Below the pieces are notes generated by a model, which was not told where the DNA came from, ran no database searches, and worked only from the letters and a program-made list of their open reading frames with translations. A program made the translations under genes and the position numbers. Below are positions 16,401 to 22,553 of a stretch of DNA of 22,553 nt, piece by piece. The DNA lies in assembly GCA_964652155.1 (NCBI GenBank), contig CAZZBK010000101.1, positions 1 through 22,553 on the forward strand. The letters run 5' to 3'. Within the stretch, counting starts at the first letter, position 1, and every line of letters begins with the position of its first letter. This DNA is from CAZZBK01 sp964652155 (lineage in GTDB: Bacteria > Planctomycetota > Planctomycetia > Pirellulales > PNKZ01).

Positions 16401-19286
16401 AAAGCGAGCTTGCTGATCCGCAATCGGCGCGGACAGTCGGGCTTGTGGGGCTATGGTATCTCTGGCGATCTGCCGATTGTGCTGGTTCGCATCCGCGATC
16501 ACGAAAGGATCGAACTCGTGCGGCAAGCGGTGCAGGCTCACGCCTACTGGCGCATGAAGGGGCTCATCGTCGACCTCGTGATCTGGAATGAAGATGACTC
16601 GGTCTATCGACAATCGCTGCAAGAGTCGATCATGGATGTCGTCGCGGCGAGTCCCGAGGCGGCGCTGGTTGACCGTCCGGGCGGCATTTTTGTGCGGCGC
16701 GGCGAGCAAATGTCGGACGAGGACCGTTCGTTGCTACAGACTGTGGCGCGCGTGGTGTTGCTCGACGATGCCGGAACGCTGATCGAACAAGTCGAACGTC
16801 GTGCGCGGCCCGAGGTGTCGGTTCCAACACTCAAGCCGGTCAAACGACGCTTGGAAACGATTGTCACGCCCGAACCTGCCCAACGCGATTTGGCTTACTT
16901 CAATGGCCTCGGTGGGTTCAGCCGAGATGGTCGCGAGTATGTCACCATTCTCACCTCGAACACGACGACGCCGGCCCCGTGGGTCAACGTGATCGCCAAC
17001 GCTCAAATCGGTACCGTGATCTCAGAGAGCGGCAACGCCTACACTTGGGCCGAGAACAGCCACGAGTTCCGGCTCACGCCGTGGCACAACGACCCCGTCT
17101 CCGACAGTTGCGGTGAGGCGATCTATGTGCGTGACGAAGAGACCGGCCGGTTTTGGTCCCCTTCGCCATCGCCGGCTCGGGGCGCGAATACCTACATTGC
17201 CCGACATGGTTTCGGCTACAGTATCTTTGACTATTGCGAAGATGGCATCGTGACCGAACTGTGCATTTACGTCTCGATCGATTCGCCGGTCAAATTCGCA
17301 CGGTTGAAAATCACGAACCGTTCGGGCCGACCGCGACAACTGTCGATCACGGGCTATTGGGAGTGGGTGCTGGGCGAGCGGCGGACCAAGACGTTGATGC
17401 ATGTGATCACCGAGCAAGACCCAGCCACCGGCGCGCTCTTTGCGCGCAATCCGTACAGTCCCGAGTTCGCCGAGAAGATCGCGTTCGTCGACTGTAGCGA
17501 AACGGCCCGCAGTTTTACGGGCGATCGGGCAGAGTTTCTCGGCCGCAATGGTACCCCGGCCAACCCGGCTGCCATGCGACGCACACGACTCTCGAATCGC
17601 ACCGGCGCGGGGCTCGATCCTTGTGCCGCGATCCAAACGCAACTCACGTTCGACGATCGCCAAGAGCGAATTATTGTATTCACGATCGGCGCAGCCAACG
17701 GCGACGACGAGGCGCGCCGACTCGTTCAGCGGTTCCGCGGCGAGGGGCACGCCCAAGAGTCGCTCGAAGGTGTGTGGCACTATTGGAGCCAAACGCTTGG
17801 CGCGGTGTACTGCGAAACCCCCGACCCGGCGGTCAACTTCTTGGCCAACGGCTGGTTGATCTATCAGACGCTGGTGTGTCGCTTGTGGGCGCGAACCGGC
17901 TTCTACCAATCGGGCGGCGCCTACGGTTTTCGTGACCAGTTGCAAGACGCGATGGCTTTGGTCCACGCCGAGCCTGGTTTATTGCGCGAACATTTGCTCC
18001 GAGCGGCAGCGCATCAGTTCCGCGAAGGAGACGTACAGCATTGGTGGCATCCGCCAGGCGGTCGAGGCGTGCGAACGCATTTCTCGGACGACTATCTCTG
18101 GCTGCCGCTGGCAATCTGTCGCTATGTGCAAATCACGGGCGATACGGGCGTGCTCGATGAACGAGTTCCATTTCTCAGCTCGCGCGCGTTGCATCCCGAA
18201 GAGGAGGCGAATTACGATCTGCCGCAGGTCTCGGACGACGTCGGTTCGCTGTACGAGCATGCGACTCGGGCTCTGGACCATGGCTTGAACTTCGGCGCTC
18301 ATGGCCTGCCGTTGATGGGCTGCGGCGACTGGAACGACGGGATGAACCTCGTCGGCCAACATGGCCAAGGGGAAAGTGTCTGGCTCGCGTTCTTCTTATA
18401 CGATGTTCTAATACAGTTTGCTCGCCTCGCGCAAAGCCGCGGCGACACGGTCACGGCCGATCGTTTCGTCGTCGACGCGGGACGCTTGCGTGGCAACATT
18501 GAACAGCATGGCTGGGATGGCGAGTGGTATCGACGTGCGTATTTCGACGATGGCACGCCGCTCGGCTCGACCGAGAACGCCGAATGCCAGATCGACGCGA
18601 TTGCCCAAAGCTGGTCGATTCTCTCGGGGGCTGGCACTCAAGAGCGATCGCAAGTGGCTATGGAAAGTGTCGCGCGTCGCTTGGTCCGCCGCGATGCGAA
18701 TTTGATCCAGTTACTCGACCCGCCGTTCGACAAATCGCAACTCGACCCGGGCTATATCAAAGGCTATGTTCCTGGCGTGCGCGAGAACGGCGGCCAGTAC
18801 ACGCATAGTGCGATCTGGACCGTGATGGCCTTCGCAGCGATGGGCGACATAGATCGAGCTTGGGAGTTGTTCGCAATGATCAACCCCATTAACCACGGAG
18901 ACACGCCGCAAACGATTGCCAAGTATCGAGTCGAGCCGTATGTGATGGCTGCCGATATCTATGCCGTCGCCCCCCATGTCGGCCGCGGTGGTTGGACATG
19001 GTACACCGGTTCATCCGGCTGGATGTATCGCCTCATCACCGAGTCGCTCCTCGGCTTGCTCTTGGAAGTCGACACGTTGCATTTCACGCCCCGACCGCCG
19101 CGGCATTGGCCTTCGTTCAAGATTCACTATCGCTATCGCGAGACGTTTTATCACATCACGGTTCAAAACGGCGGCGAGGGTTCGACGATCCGACGACTTG
19201 CGCTCGACGGAATCGACCAGCCAGACCATGTCGTCCCGATGGTGAACGACAACATTAGCCACAATGTACTGATCGAGTTGATGTAA
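10494..19286 (+). CDS. ndvB: Cyclic beta-1,2-glucan synthase (NdvB/ChvB type)
   Basis: 2930 residues, the usual size for this inner-membrane enzyme, which starts, elongates, trims and cyclises beta-1,2-glucan from UDP-glucose for the periplasm. Order: N-terminal domain (1-410); membrane helices about 415-475; GT84 glucosyltransferase (500-815) with ITLDTDTQLP (D635, D637) and the RRHRWMRGDW box (R779-W783); more helices about 825-1000; a glycoamylase-like cyclisation domain (about 1010-1600; GISESGYN, E1484); two beta-sandwich blocks (about 1643 and 2131 onward); and a GH94 phosphorylase-like domain (about 2449-2930) with GCGDWNDGM, where D2612 matches the family's general acid. All key motifs are intact. 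No ribosome site is visible before ATG 10494; a 12-codon frame from 10466 ends at 10501, overlapping the start. The next in-frame Met is residue 9. Confidence 0.95.
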   Translation: MNDRIRRLMSWRKCTGNDRSPQTSADELPLRGELFSVDQLERHARIIAGTHHLADGRSSDMLLPRLAENEQVLVDTYDLITAAMKRDRRISPAAEWLLDNFYLIEEQIRSTRRLLPRSYSGELPRLLNGATAHYPRAYAIALELISHTDGRIDTATLDEFVTAYQSVTPLKLGELWALPLMLRLALIENLRRVAARIARGRSDRDLAADWAEKMIQTVEHSPTDLVLVLADLARANPTLSGAFLAELTRHLQGQNPNFAFANSWLEHRLADQGLTTEVLVLAEGQSQAADQASVGNSITSLRFLSVNDWPKFVAAQSLVEQTLCGDPAGVYAEMDFATRDRYRHAVEAIARRSQHSEYDVAHRAIQLAQAEAVDHLDGRTAHVGYYLVDHGRPALERLVGMRFTPSVLIEKFRRTFPLFLYMSAILIAMWASFSWLIRASDLASLDWRWQLAIAVPALCCAGHLGIAIVNWLTTRLMSPQSLPRMDFRHGIPSKHRTLVVVPTMLSSTVGVERLLESLEIRYLANREINLHFALLTDLLDAATETLPGDAALVRLAREGIEGLNEKYASDDGDNFILLHRSRRWNGQENVWMGYERKRGKLADLNATLRGAQGRFAELVGDLAVLVSVRYVITLDTDTQLPRDAAREMIEAMAHPLNRPVLDSSGGRVIDGYTILQPRVGVSLPSAQRSWFVRICGGDPGVDPYTRVVSDLYQDLFGEGSFIGKGIYDVDSFEQCCGDFPENAILSHDLLESCFSRSALLSDVILYEDYPSSYLADVGRRHRWMRGDWQIAAWLLPRVRGLVARSVRNPISALSWWKIFDNLRRSLVPPAMLTLLLVAWFVGSFTTALMATIFVVAVVTLPTLLNTLVDLAIKPTDLPIMTHLATTVLALVRPLAQCALTLVFLPFEAFISLDAIVRTTTRVHWTKRRLLEWTTASEGDRSTRSDIIGFGRSMVLGPAIAAAAIICLALVHFDILTFAWPLLGLWLVSPAIGWCLSRTIAPPTINLSREQRLFLRRMSRKTWRYFETYVSTADNWLPPDNVQFNGGEMIASRTSPTNIGIALLSDLAAYDFGYLAVSRLVERTQNTFGTLAKLERYRGHFYNWYHTRTLAPLAPRYVSTVDSGNLAGQLRVLASGFTKLIDTEIVPGHLFHGLRDTLSVLLEEARVNQRVGDESKAPHIDGHTIRTIERQIEELDRQLGSLSATATFLPRLITLAGELQTTLVQHAELKWWAAAFERACTEHLADTRLLAAWVRLPPVPEGTWTLGPPEQVQRLSQLRGRLMQLDAPPTLRAIAGLSESIAPLLDEILSGFASMNDNHSMSDAGTIDWFVQLREAVKESSQNAIARIRSLEQLTVQCLEFTDMDFEFLHQKSRKLFAIGYNVSENRTDSGCYDLLASEARLGSFMLIAQGELGQEHWFALGRLLTSAGGTPALLSWSGSMFEYLMPLLVMPTYENTLLDQTYRAVVRRQINYGRQRGVPWGISESGYNLVDLHSNYQYRAFGVPGLGLKRGLAEDLVIAPYATALALMVAPDAACRNLEQLAADNRVGGYGFYEAIDYTPSRLPPGADSVTVRQFMAHHVGMSLLAFVYVLLDKPMQRRFAADPMLRAADLLLHERVPKTAVPVFPHAAEANVTRSVSAEEAGMMRVFTDPNGSVPEAHLISNGQYHVAITSAGGGYSRWRDLAVTRWREDPTRDCWGSFCYLRDLDSGALWSTAWHPTTKTARVYEAIFTQSRAEFRRQDDQIETHTQISVSSEDDLELRRVTLTNRSDRPRRIELTSYAEVVLATQAQDESHPAFSNLFVQTEIVQARNAIFCTRRPRSSEERPPWLIHMLTTTGTPIGDTSFETDRMRFVGRGRNLVSPRAFDQAGQLSNTEGSTLDPVVSIRHTLLIQPNETVRVDIVSGVGETRAAIVAMAEKYSDPNLADRVFELAWTRGLIMLQQLNASETDAQAYGRLSGSIIYASALRRAKASLLIRNRRGQSGLWGYGISGDLPIVLVRIRDHERIELVRQAVQAHAYWRMKGLIVDLVIWNEDDSVYRQSLQESIMDVVAASPEAALVDRPGGIFVRRGEQMSDEDRSLLQTVARVVLLDDAGTLIEQVERRARPEVSVPTLKPVKRRLETIVTPEPAQRDLAYFNGLGGFSRDGREYVTILTSNTTTPAPWVNVIANAQIGTVISESGNAYTWAENSHEFRLTPWHNDPVSDSCGEAIYVRDEETGRFWSPSPSPARGANTYIARHGFGYSIFDYCEDGIVTELCIYVSIDSPVKFARLKITNRSGRPRQLSITGYWEWVLGERRTKTLMHVITEQDPATGALFARNPYSPEFAEKIAFVDCSETARSFTGDRAEFLGRNGTPANPAAMRRTRLSNRTGAGLDPCAAIQTQLTFDDRQERIIVFTIGAANGDDEARRLVQRFRGEGHAQESLEGVWHYWSQTLGAVYCETPDPAVNFLANGWLIYQTLVCRLWARTGFYQSGGAYGFRDQLQDAMALVHAEPGLLREHLLRAAAHQFREGDVQHWWHPPGGRGVRTHFSDDYLWLPLAICRYVQITGDTGVLDERVPFLSSRALHPEEEANYDLPQVSDDVGSLYEHATRALDHGLNFGAHGLPLMGCGDWNDGMNLVGQHGQGESVWLAFFLYDVLIQFARLAQSRGDTVTADRFVVDAGRLRGNIEQHGWDGEWYRRAYFDDGTPLGSTENAECQIDAIAQSWSILSGAGTQERSQVAMESVARRLVRRDANLIQLLDPPFDKSQLDPGYIKGYVPGVRENGGQYTHSAIWTVMAFAAMGDIDRAWELFAMINPINHGDTPQTIAKYRVEPYVMAADIYAVAPHVGRGGWTWYTGSSGWMYRLITESLLGLLLEVDTLHFTPRPPRHWPSFKIHYRYRETFYHITVQNGGEGSTIRRLALDGIDQPDHVVPMVNDNISHNVLIELM

Positions 19287-19344
19287 ATTTCAATCGCTGA
19301 TGTAAGTCGAAAGTCGCCAGAAATCTAAAATCCGAGCCATGCAG

Positions 19345-19590
19345 AAATGAGAACGCGGTTCGAAGGTGTCCTATGCCAGGTGCGTCGTGAAAGGTTTGTT
19401 GTTCCAGCGGGTGCAACTCCCGTCCCGGCAAAGGTCGTCCCAACCTGTTACGCCATGAGAAAAACAGAGAATGTTCACGAACAGGGTTCCTATCGGGGAG
19501 AGTTCCTTCCGCACCCCAGTTCGTCATCTCGAACTCGTACCGGGTAGCCCTCGCAGCGATTCTACTGGAGATGAGGGTGGAAAAATATTA
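19345..19590 (+). ncRNA. Possible structured RNA (group II intron domain I-like or HEARO/omega-RNA-like remnant)
   Basis: The 411-base gap after the glucan synthase contains a GC-rich stretch with nested pairing: CGGG/CCCG around TGCAACT (about 19400-19417); CCTGTT with AACAGG about 38 bases apart (from 19443); GGGG/CCCC around GAGAGTTCC (about 19495-19517); and CATCTC with GAGATG enclosing CCGGGTAG/CTACTGG (about 19524-19574). It also has a GTGCGTCGTGAAAGG run reminiscent of mobile-element RNAs. No reverse transcriptase or IscB-type gene lies nearby. The strand is assumed from the resemblance. The identity is only a suggestion. Confidence 0.3.
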
Positions 19591-19697
19591 TTCTTACCAC
19601 CCCGCCGGATTCGCCAGCGCCGTTCGCTGAGGTGAGTAGAGGGGATTCCAATCGGGCCCCGAATACTTTCGCCTTTGAGCCTCTGGAGGGCCTTCCC

Positions 19698-20630
19698 ATG
19701 CAAGCGAGCATTGTTCTGATGGCTGTGAGCGCCGCGTTTTGCCTCGGGAGCGTTGCCCAGGCTGAGTCCGCCAAATTGTTCAGTACGGCCAACGACGCGC
19801 ATGGGCGGGTTTGGATGTTCATCCCGGGCCGAACTGATCCTGTGCTCATTACCCACCAGCAGCCGCGGCTGCACCCGCTGCTAGCGGCATCGATTGCTAA
19901 GCCCCAGGTTGACCCAGCCTTCCTGACTCGCCCAAGCGAACCAGGTGCACGTCCGTCCATGCTGTACTCATCTGAGCAACCGCGTTTTGAAGCACCCCCT
20001 GCACAGCAGCATCAACAGCCGGCACCAACTCCGCCACGTCTAGGGGCAGAAACGTGGGTTGAGCCGCACTATAGCTCAACGCTACAAGAGGGCATGGCTC
20101 GGGGCGCGGCAGCACACCTCAACGCCCAAGCCAATATGTTGATGGCACAGACGCAAGCTTCGCAACATTGGGAACGACAGATGCTCACCCCGCTCCAAGT
20201 GGCGGTGCAAAAGACCGAACTCAACAATAAGCTCCGCCGGCTACAGCAGGAACAACGCCAAGGACAATCCCGGCAACCCGAAGTTATCCGGGAGGGCAAC
20301 GAGCAGAATCTGGCTCGCCATGCGTGGCGCATCGCCGCTAACGGTATAATCACTTGGCCCGAATTTCTTCTTCAAGCTCAATACCATCAAGATACGGCAG
20401 CCTTTGAGCGCGAGATGGGCTTGTTAACGTCCACCGATCCAGGGCAAGCTTTTGCTGCTGCCGAACGAGCGGTTATAGCATGCGACCAACTGCGTAAGCG
20501 GCTACAGCAAGATTCGGCCAACACTTCGATTCGACAATTTTCAACCGCCCGAGCATTTCTGGAATGCCTGCACGACCTGTTGACCCACGTCACATCAGGG
20601 GCAGCCGATGAAAAGGGCGCCCAAAAATAG
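19698..20630 (+). CDS. Exported hypothetical protein with Pro/Gln-rich linker
   Basis: 310 residues from ATG 19698, preceded by GGAGGG; the earlier ATG at 19632 would put a charged segment before an obvious signal peptide. Signal peptide 1-24 (ASIVLMAVSAAFCLGSVAQA). Residues about 95-125 are rich in Pro and Gln (PPAQQHQQPAPTPPR). Residues 140-310 are mostly helical with Gln/Arg-rich coiled-coil-like stretches (LNNKLRRLQQEQRQGQSRQP) and a C-terminal block (ARHAWRIAANGIITWPEFLL). No family recognised. It converges with the sigma factor gene, leaving 14 bases between stops. Confidence 0.75.
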   Translation: MQASIVLMAVSAAFCLGSVAQAESAKLFSTANDAHGRVWMFIPGRTDPVLITHQQPRLHPLLAASIAKPQVDPAFLTRPSEPGARPSMLYSSEQPRFEAPPAQQHQQPAPTPPRLGAETWVEPHYSSTLQEGMARGAAAHLNAQANMLMAQTQASQHWERQMLTPLQVAVQKTELNNKLRRLQQEQRQGQSRQPEVIREGNEQNLARHAWRIAANGIITWPEFLLQAQYHQDTAAFEREMGLLTSTDPGQAFAAAERAVIACDQLRKRLQQDSANTSIRQFSTARAFLECLHDLLTHVTSGAADEKGAQK

Positions 20631-20644
20631 CGATCGCGGAACGT

Positions 20645-21274
20645 TTATATCGGCAGCTGGCCATGCAACGCCTCGTGCAGCCGACGACGTGCCGCCTGAA
20701 ACCGCCGTCGGACATTGCGTTCGTCCATCTGCCACAAGCGAGCCACCTCGGCATACGATAGTTCGTGGTACCAGATTAGTTCAAAGGCTTCTCGCTCAGT
20801 ATCTGGCAATTGCTCTACGGCGGTGTGAAACTCGGTCCACACCGACAACTGCTCGGGGTTCAAGGTGTTGTCGGACGGGGTTAAGTCCATTGATGAATGG
20901 TTGGTATCGGGTGGGCTCGCTAAACTGACCATGTCTCCACGCCGCTGATGGCGACGCGCTAAATCCGTCAACTCTCGGCGGATTTGCAACGCCGAAAGAC
21001 GAAAGAAATCCTGGGCGGTGACCAAGCGTTTACGGACTTGCTCGTCATGCAATGCACGTAGCAGACGCTGATAAGTCGATGATAATAGATCGCCGGTCTC
21101 CTCGTTTAATCGTGGGTAAGAGCGGAGCATTTGGCGGGCGAGCTTATCGAGCCGACCTACGGCGTAGGTGATCAGCTCGTCGATCACCTGTCGAGAAGGT
21201 GTCTCTCCTTGGCGTAGCAGCTCGATCTGCCGCTGGATGACGAGCGTCGTATTGGACTCGGGCGGGTGATTCAC
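20645..21274 (-). CDS. ECF-type RNA polymerase sigma factor
   Basis: 209 residues. Region 2 lies at about 35-110 (LDKLARQMLRSYPRLNEETG, then DLLSSTYQRLLRAL and DFFRLSALQIRRELTDLARR). Region 4 lies at about 150-205 (AVEQLPDTEREAFELIWYHE, LSYAEVARLWQMDERNVRRR, FQAARRRLHEAL), the latter a clear HTH. This divergent ECF type with a long acidic linker is frequent in planctomycetes. The start is GTG at 21274, whose GTGA overlaps the TGA of a WD40-like remnant upstream, so it may be translated by coupling. The ribosome site is weak. No anti-sigma factor is adjacent. The target promoter is unknown. Confidence 0.88.
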   Translation of the reverse strand: MNHPPESNTTLVIQRQIELLRQGETPSRQVIDELITYAVGRLDKLARQMLRSYPRLNEETGDLLSSTYQRLLRALHDEQVRKRLVTAQDFFRLSALQIRRELTDLARRHQRRGDMVSLASPPDTNHSSMDLTPSDNTLNPEQLSVWTEFHTAVEQLPDTEREAFELIWYHELSYAEVARLWQMDERNVRRRFQAARRRLHEALHGQLPI

Positions 21275-21417
21275 GGCTTAGTTCTCGTAGCGTCAATCAC
21301 TTTCACGAGCTCACCATCATGGGCGTTCCATGATCTTAACGTAAAGTTGTGGCTGCTGTTTCTGATCATATGCGCCTGATTAGAGCTAATGACTGCACCG
21401 ACGGCTTGTAATTCACG
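21271..21417 (-). pseudogene. WD40-repeat remnant overlapping the sigma factor start
   Basis: The minus frame after a TGA at 21418 reads QAVGAVISSNQAHMIRNSSH, then NFTLRSWNAHDGELVKVIDA and TRTKP before TGA at 21271. 'AV-S----I-S--TLR-W-A--GEL-K' aligns by eye with one degenerate WD40 unit. An internal ATG (21369) would give only 32 residues. It may be the last repeat of a gene truncated by deletion, or a damaged 3' end of the neighbouring WD40 gene, from whose stop it is separated by 57 bases. The region 21418-21474 is AT-rich and holds nothing else. Confidence 0.4.
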
Positions 21418-21474
21418 TCAATCACGTAATTGAATGACGAAATAACCTTTTGCTTTGCTATATTTTAGATGGTT

Positions 21475-22553
21475 TCATTTTATTTTAAATGGTCGGCACG
21501 TACGATCCCAACACAAGACGGCACTTCCCCCACTGAGGATCCGAGTCCCGTCAGGACTAAAGGCAACACAATACACAGCATTTACATTATCATGTAATGT
21601 CATCGTTACTTGGCCGGTGGCCGCGTCCCAAAGCATAACGGTTTTATTACTTCCACTGACAACCCGAGACCCGTCAGGACTAAAGGCAACGCCATGCACA
21701 CTATCCGTGTGCCCATGCATTGTGCATATATTCAGCCCGGAGGTCGCATCCCAGAGCTTGAGAGTTTTATCCCCGCTCGCACTGACAATCCGCTCCCCGT
21801 CAGGGCTAAAGGCTACACTATTCACATTATCCGTATGCCCATGCATTGTGCATACCTCCTGCCCGGAGGCCGCATCCCAGAGCTTGAGAGTTTTATCCCC
21901 GCTCGCACTGACAATCCGCTCCCCGTCAGGGCTAAAGGCTACACTATCCACATATTTCGTGTGCCCACGCAGAGTGCATATCTCCTGCCCGGAAACCGTA
22001 TCCCAGAGCCTGAGAGTTTTATCCTCGCCCGCGCTGACAATTCGAGCCCCATCAGGACTAAAGGTAACACATTTCACGTTATTCGCGTGCCCATGCATTG
22101 TGAATATCTCTTGTCCGGTGACCGCATTCCATAACTTGACGTGTGTACCGACAGCCCCCGCAATCTGGGTGCCAGAAGAGTTGAAGGCAACGCAACATGG
22201 AGCATACTGAGGGCTAGCAATTGTAAATAGCATTCTCCCAGTGACTGCATCCCACAATTTTATCGGTTCACGGAATCCCGCAGTAGCGATCCGCATCCCG
22301 TCAGGGCTATACGCAATGCAACTTACAAGATTTATGGTATTTATTAATACATGAGGTTCATGTTCCCAATCAACGTTCCATATTTTTATGGTATGATCAC
22401 TACTTCCACTGACGATCCGATTCCCGTCAAGACTAAAGGTAAGACTATTGACATTTCCCGTGTGCCCACGCAGAGAGGCTATCTTCTGTCCCGTGGCCGC
22501 ATCCCAGAGCCTGAGAGTATTGTCCCCGCTCGCACTGACAATCCGAGCCCCGT
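21475..22553 (-). CDS. WD40-repeat protein, N-terminus beyond the right edge
   Basis: The minus-strand frame is open from TAA at 21475 to the window end (about 359 codons). The ATG at 22296 is internal because WD40 units continue upstream of it. Eight or so units of about 42 residues follow the pattern 'V-VAFSPDG-RIVS-S-D-TLKLWDA-SG-----GH' (e.g. VAFSPDGERIVSASGDKTLK and LWDAASGQEVCTMHGHTD). They would form a beta-propeller for protein-protein contact. The last unit (SGGSAVLCWDRTCRPFKIK) is short and degenerate. GC content is lower than in the rest of the window, and the next-to-last units are almost identical at DNA level. The N-terminal part may hold a kinase or other domain; it is not visible. 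Confidence 0.9.
   Translation of the reverse strand, partial: GARIVSASGDNTLRLWDAATGQKIASLRGHTGNVNSLTFSLDGNRIVSGSSDHTIKIWNVDWEHEPHVLINTINLVSCIAYSPDGMRIATAGFREPIKLWDAVTGRMLFTIASPQYAPCCVAFNSSGTQIAGAVGTHVKLWNAVTGQEIFTMHGHANNVKCVTFSPDGARIVSAGEDKTLRLWDTVSGQEICTLRGHTKYVDSVAFSPDGERIVSASGDKTLKLWDAASGQEVCTMHGHTDNVNSVAFSPDGERIVSASGDKTLKLWDATSGLNICTMHGHTDSVHGVAFSPDGSRVVSGSNKTVMLWDAATGQVTMTLHDNVNAVYCVAFSPDGTRILSGGSAVLCWDRTCRPFKIK
21735..21986 (-). repeat. Two near-identical 126-bp tandem copies inside the WD40 gene
   Basis: Copy 1 (21735-21860) and copy 2 (21861-21986) have an exact 126-bp period. One difference falls near base 10; they then agree for about 75 bases before diverging in the last third. 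Further, looser copies continue on both sides at the same period. This is 42 codons per unit and indicates recent internal duplication or gene conversion. Confidence 0.85.

Noticed and set aside
21535..22553. Regular repeats that could be mistaken for a CRISPR array
   Set aside because: The period is 126 bp with coding WD40 units in one open frame; there are no short identical repeats with unrelated spacers.

Overview
The window looks like part of a Planctomycetes chromosome, probably of the Pirellula/Blastopirellula type, though that is inference from protein style and not from a marker gene. The signs are a LamG plus beta-propeller secreted protein, an ECF sigma factor with an Rhodopirellula-like divergent sequence, a WD40-repeat protein, a ParB/KorB-like fragment typical of planctomycete recombinase loci, and many small signal-peptide or membrane proteins. 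GC content is moderately high except in the last ~1.2 kb, which is visibly richer in AT.

Layout. 1-1603 (minus) is a secreted LamG/seven-blade propeller protein cut by the left edge. 1604-2438 is a decayed recombination scar: a ParB-like 3' fragment and the catalytic 3' end of a tyrosine recombinase meet back to back at about 2062/2063, followed by another startless fragment. 2547-10394 is a dense row of small, individually well-Shine-Dalgarno'd genes: two MpsC/DUF2294-like proteins, CsrA, a Cys-rich exported peptide, a TPR protein, a two-helix ferritin-like protein, a CsbD-like protein, a tandem-domain lipoprotein, DUF3309 and DUF1328 membrane miniproteins, a receiver domain with Glu in place of the phospho-acceptor Asp, and an eRF1-domain-3-like 'translational machinery' protein. 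This set reads as a general stress (envelope/osmotic/iron) island. 10494-19286 is one giant gene for a cyclic beta-1,2-glucan synthase, an enzyme of periplasmic osmoadaptation, which fits the same theme. 19287-19697 carries a GC-rich segment with many nested inverted repeats that may be a structured RNA. 19698-20630 is an exported protein of unknown function, convergent with an ECF sigma factor (20645-21274, minus) whose GTG start overlaps the stop of a WD40-like remnant. From 21475 to the right edge lies a WD40 protein with nearly identical tandem repeats.

The most novel-looking signal is a two-copy element (about 3100-3281 and 9199-9355). Each copy has a sigma-70-like promoter with a 16-base spacer, a small 5-bp/5-nt hairpin, a short linker, and a long intrinsic-terminator hairpin with compensatory base changes between copies. 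Each precedes a gene of the stress island (MpsC-like; eRF1-like or the 57-aa ORF). It may be a pair of small RNAs or a transcription-attenuation leader shared by the two loci.
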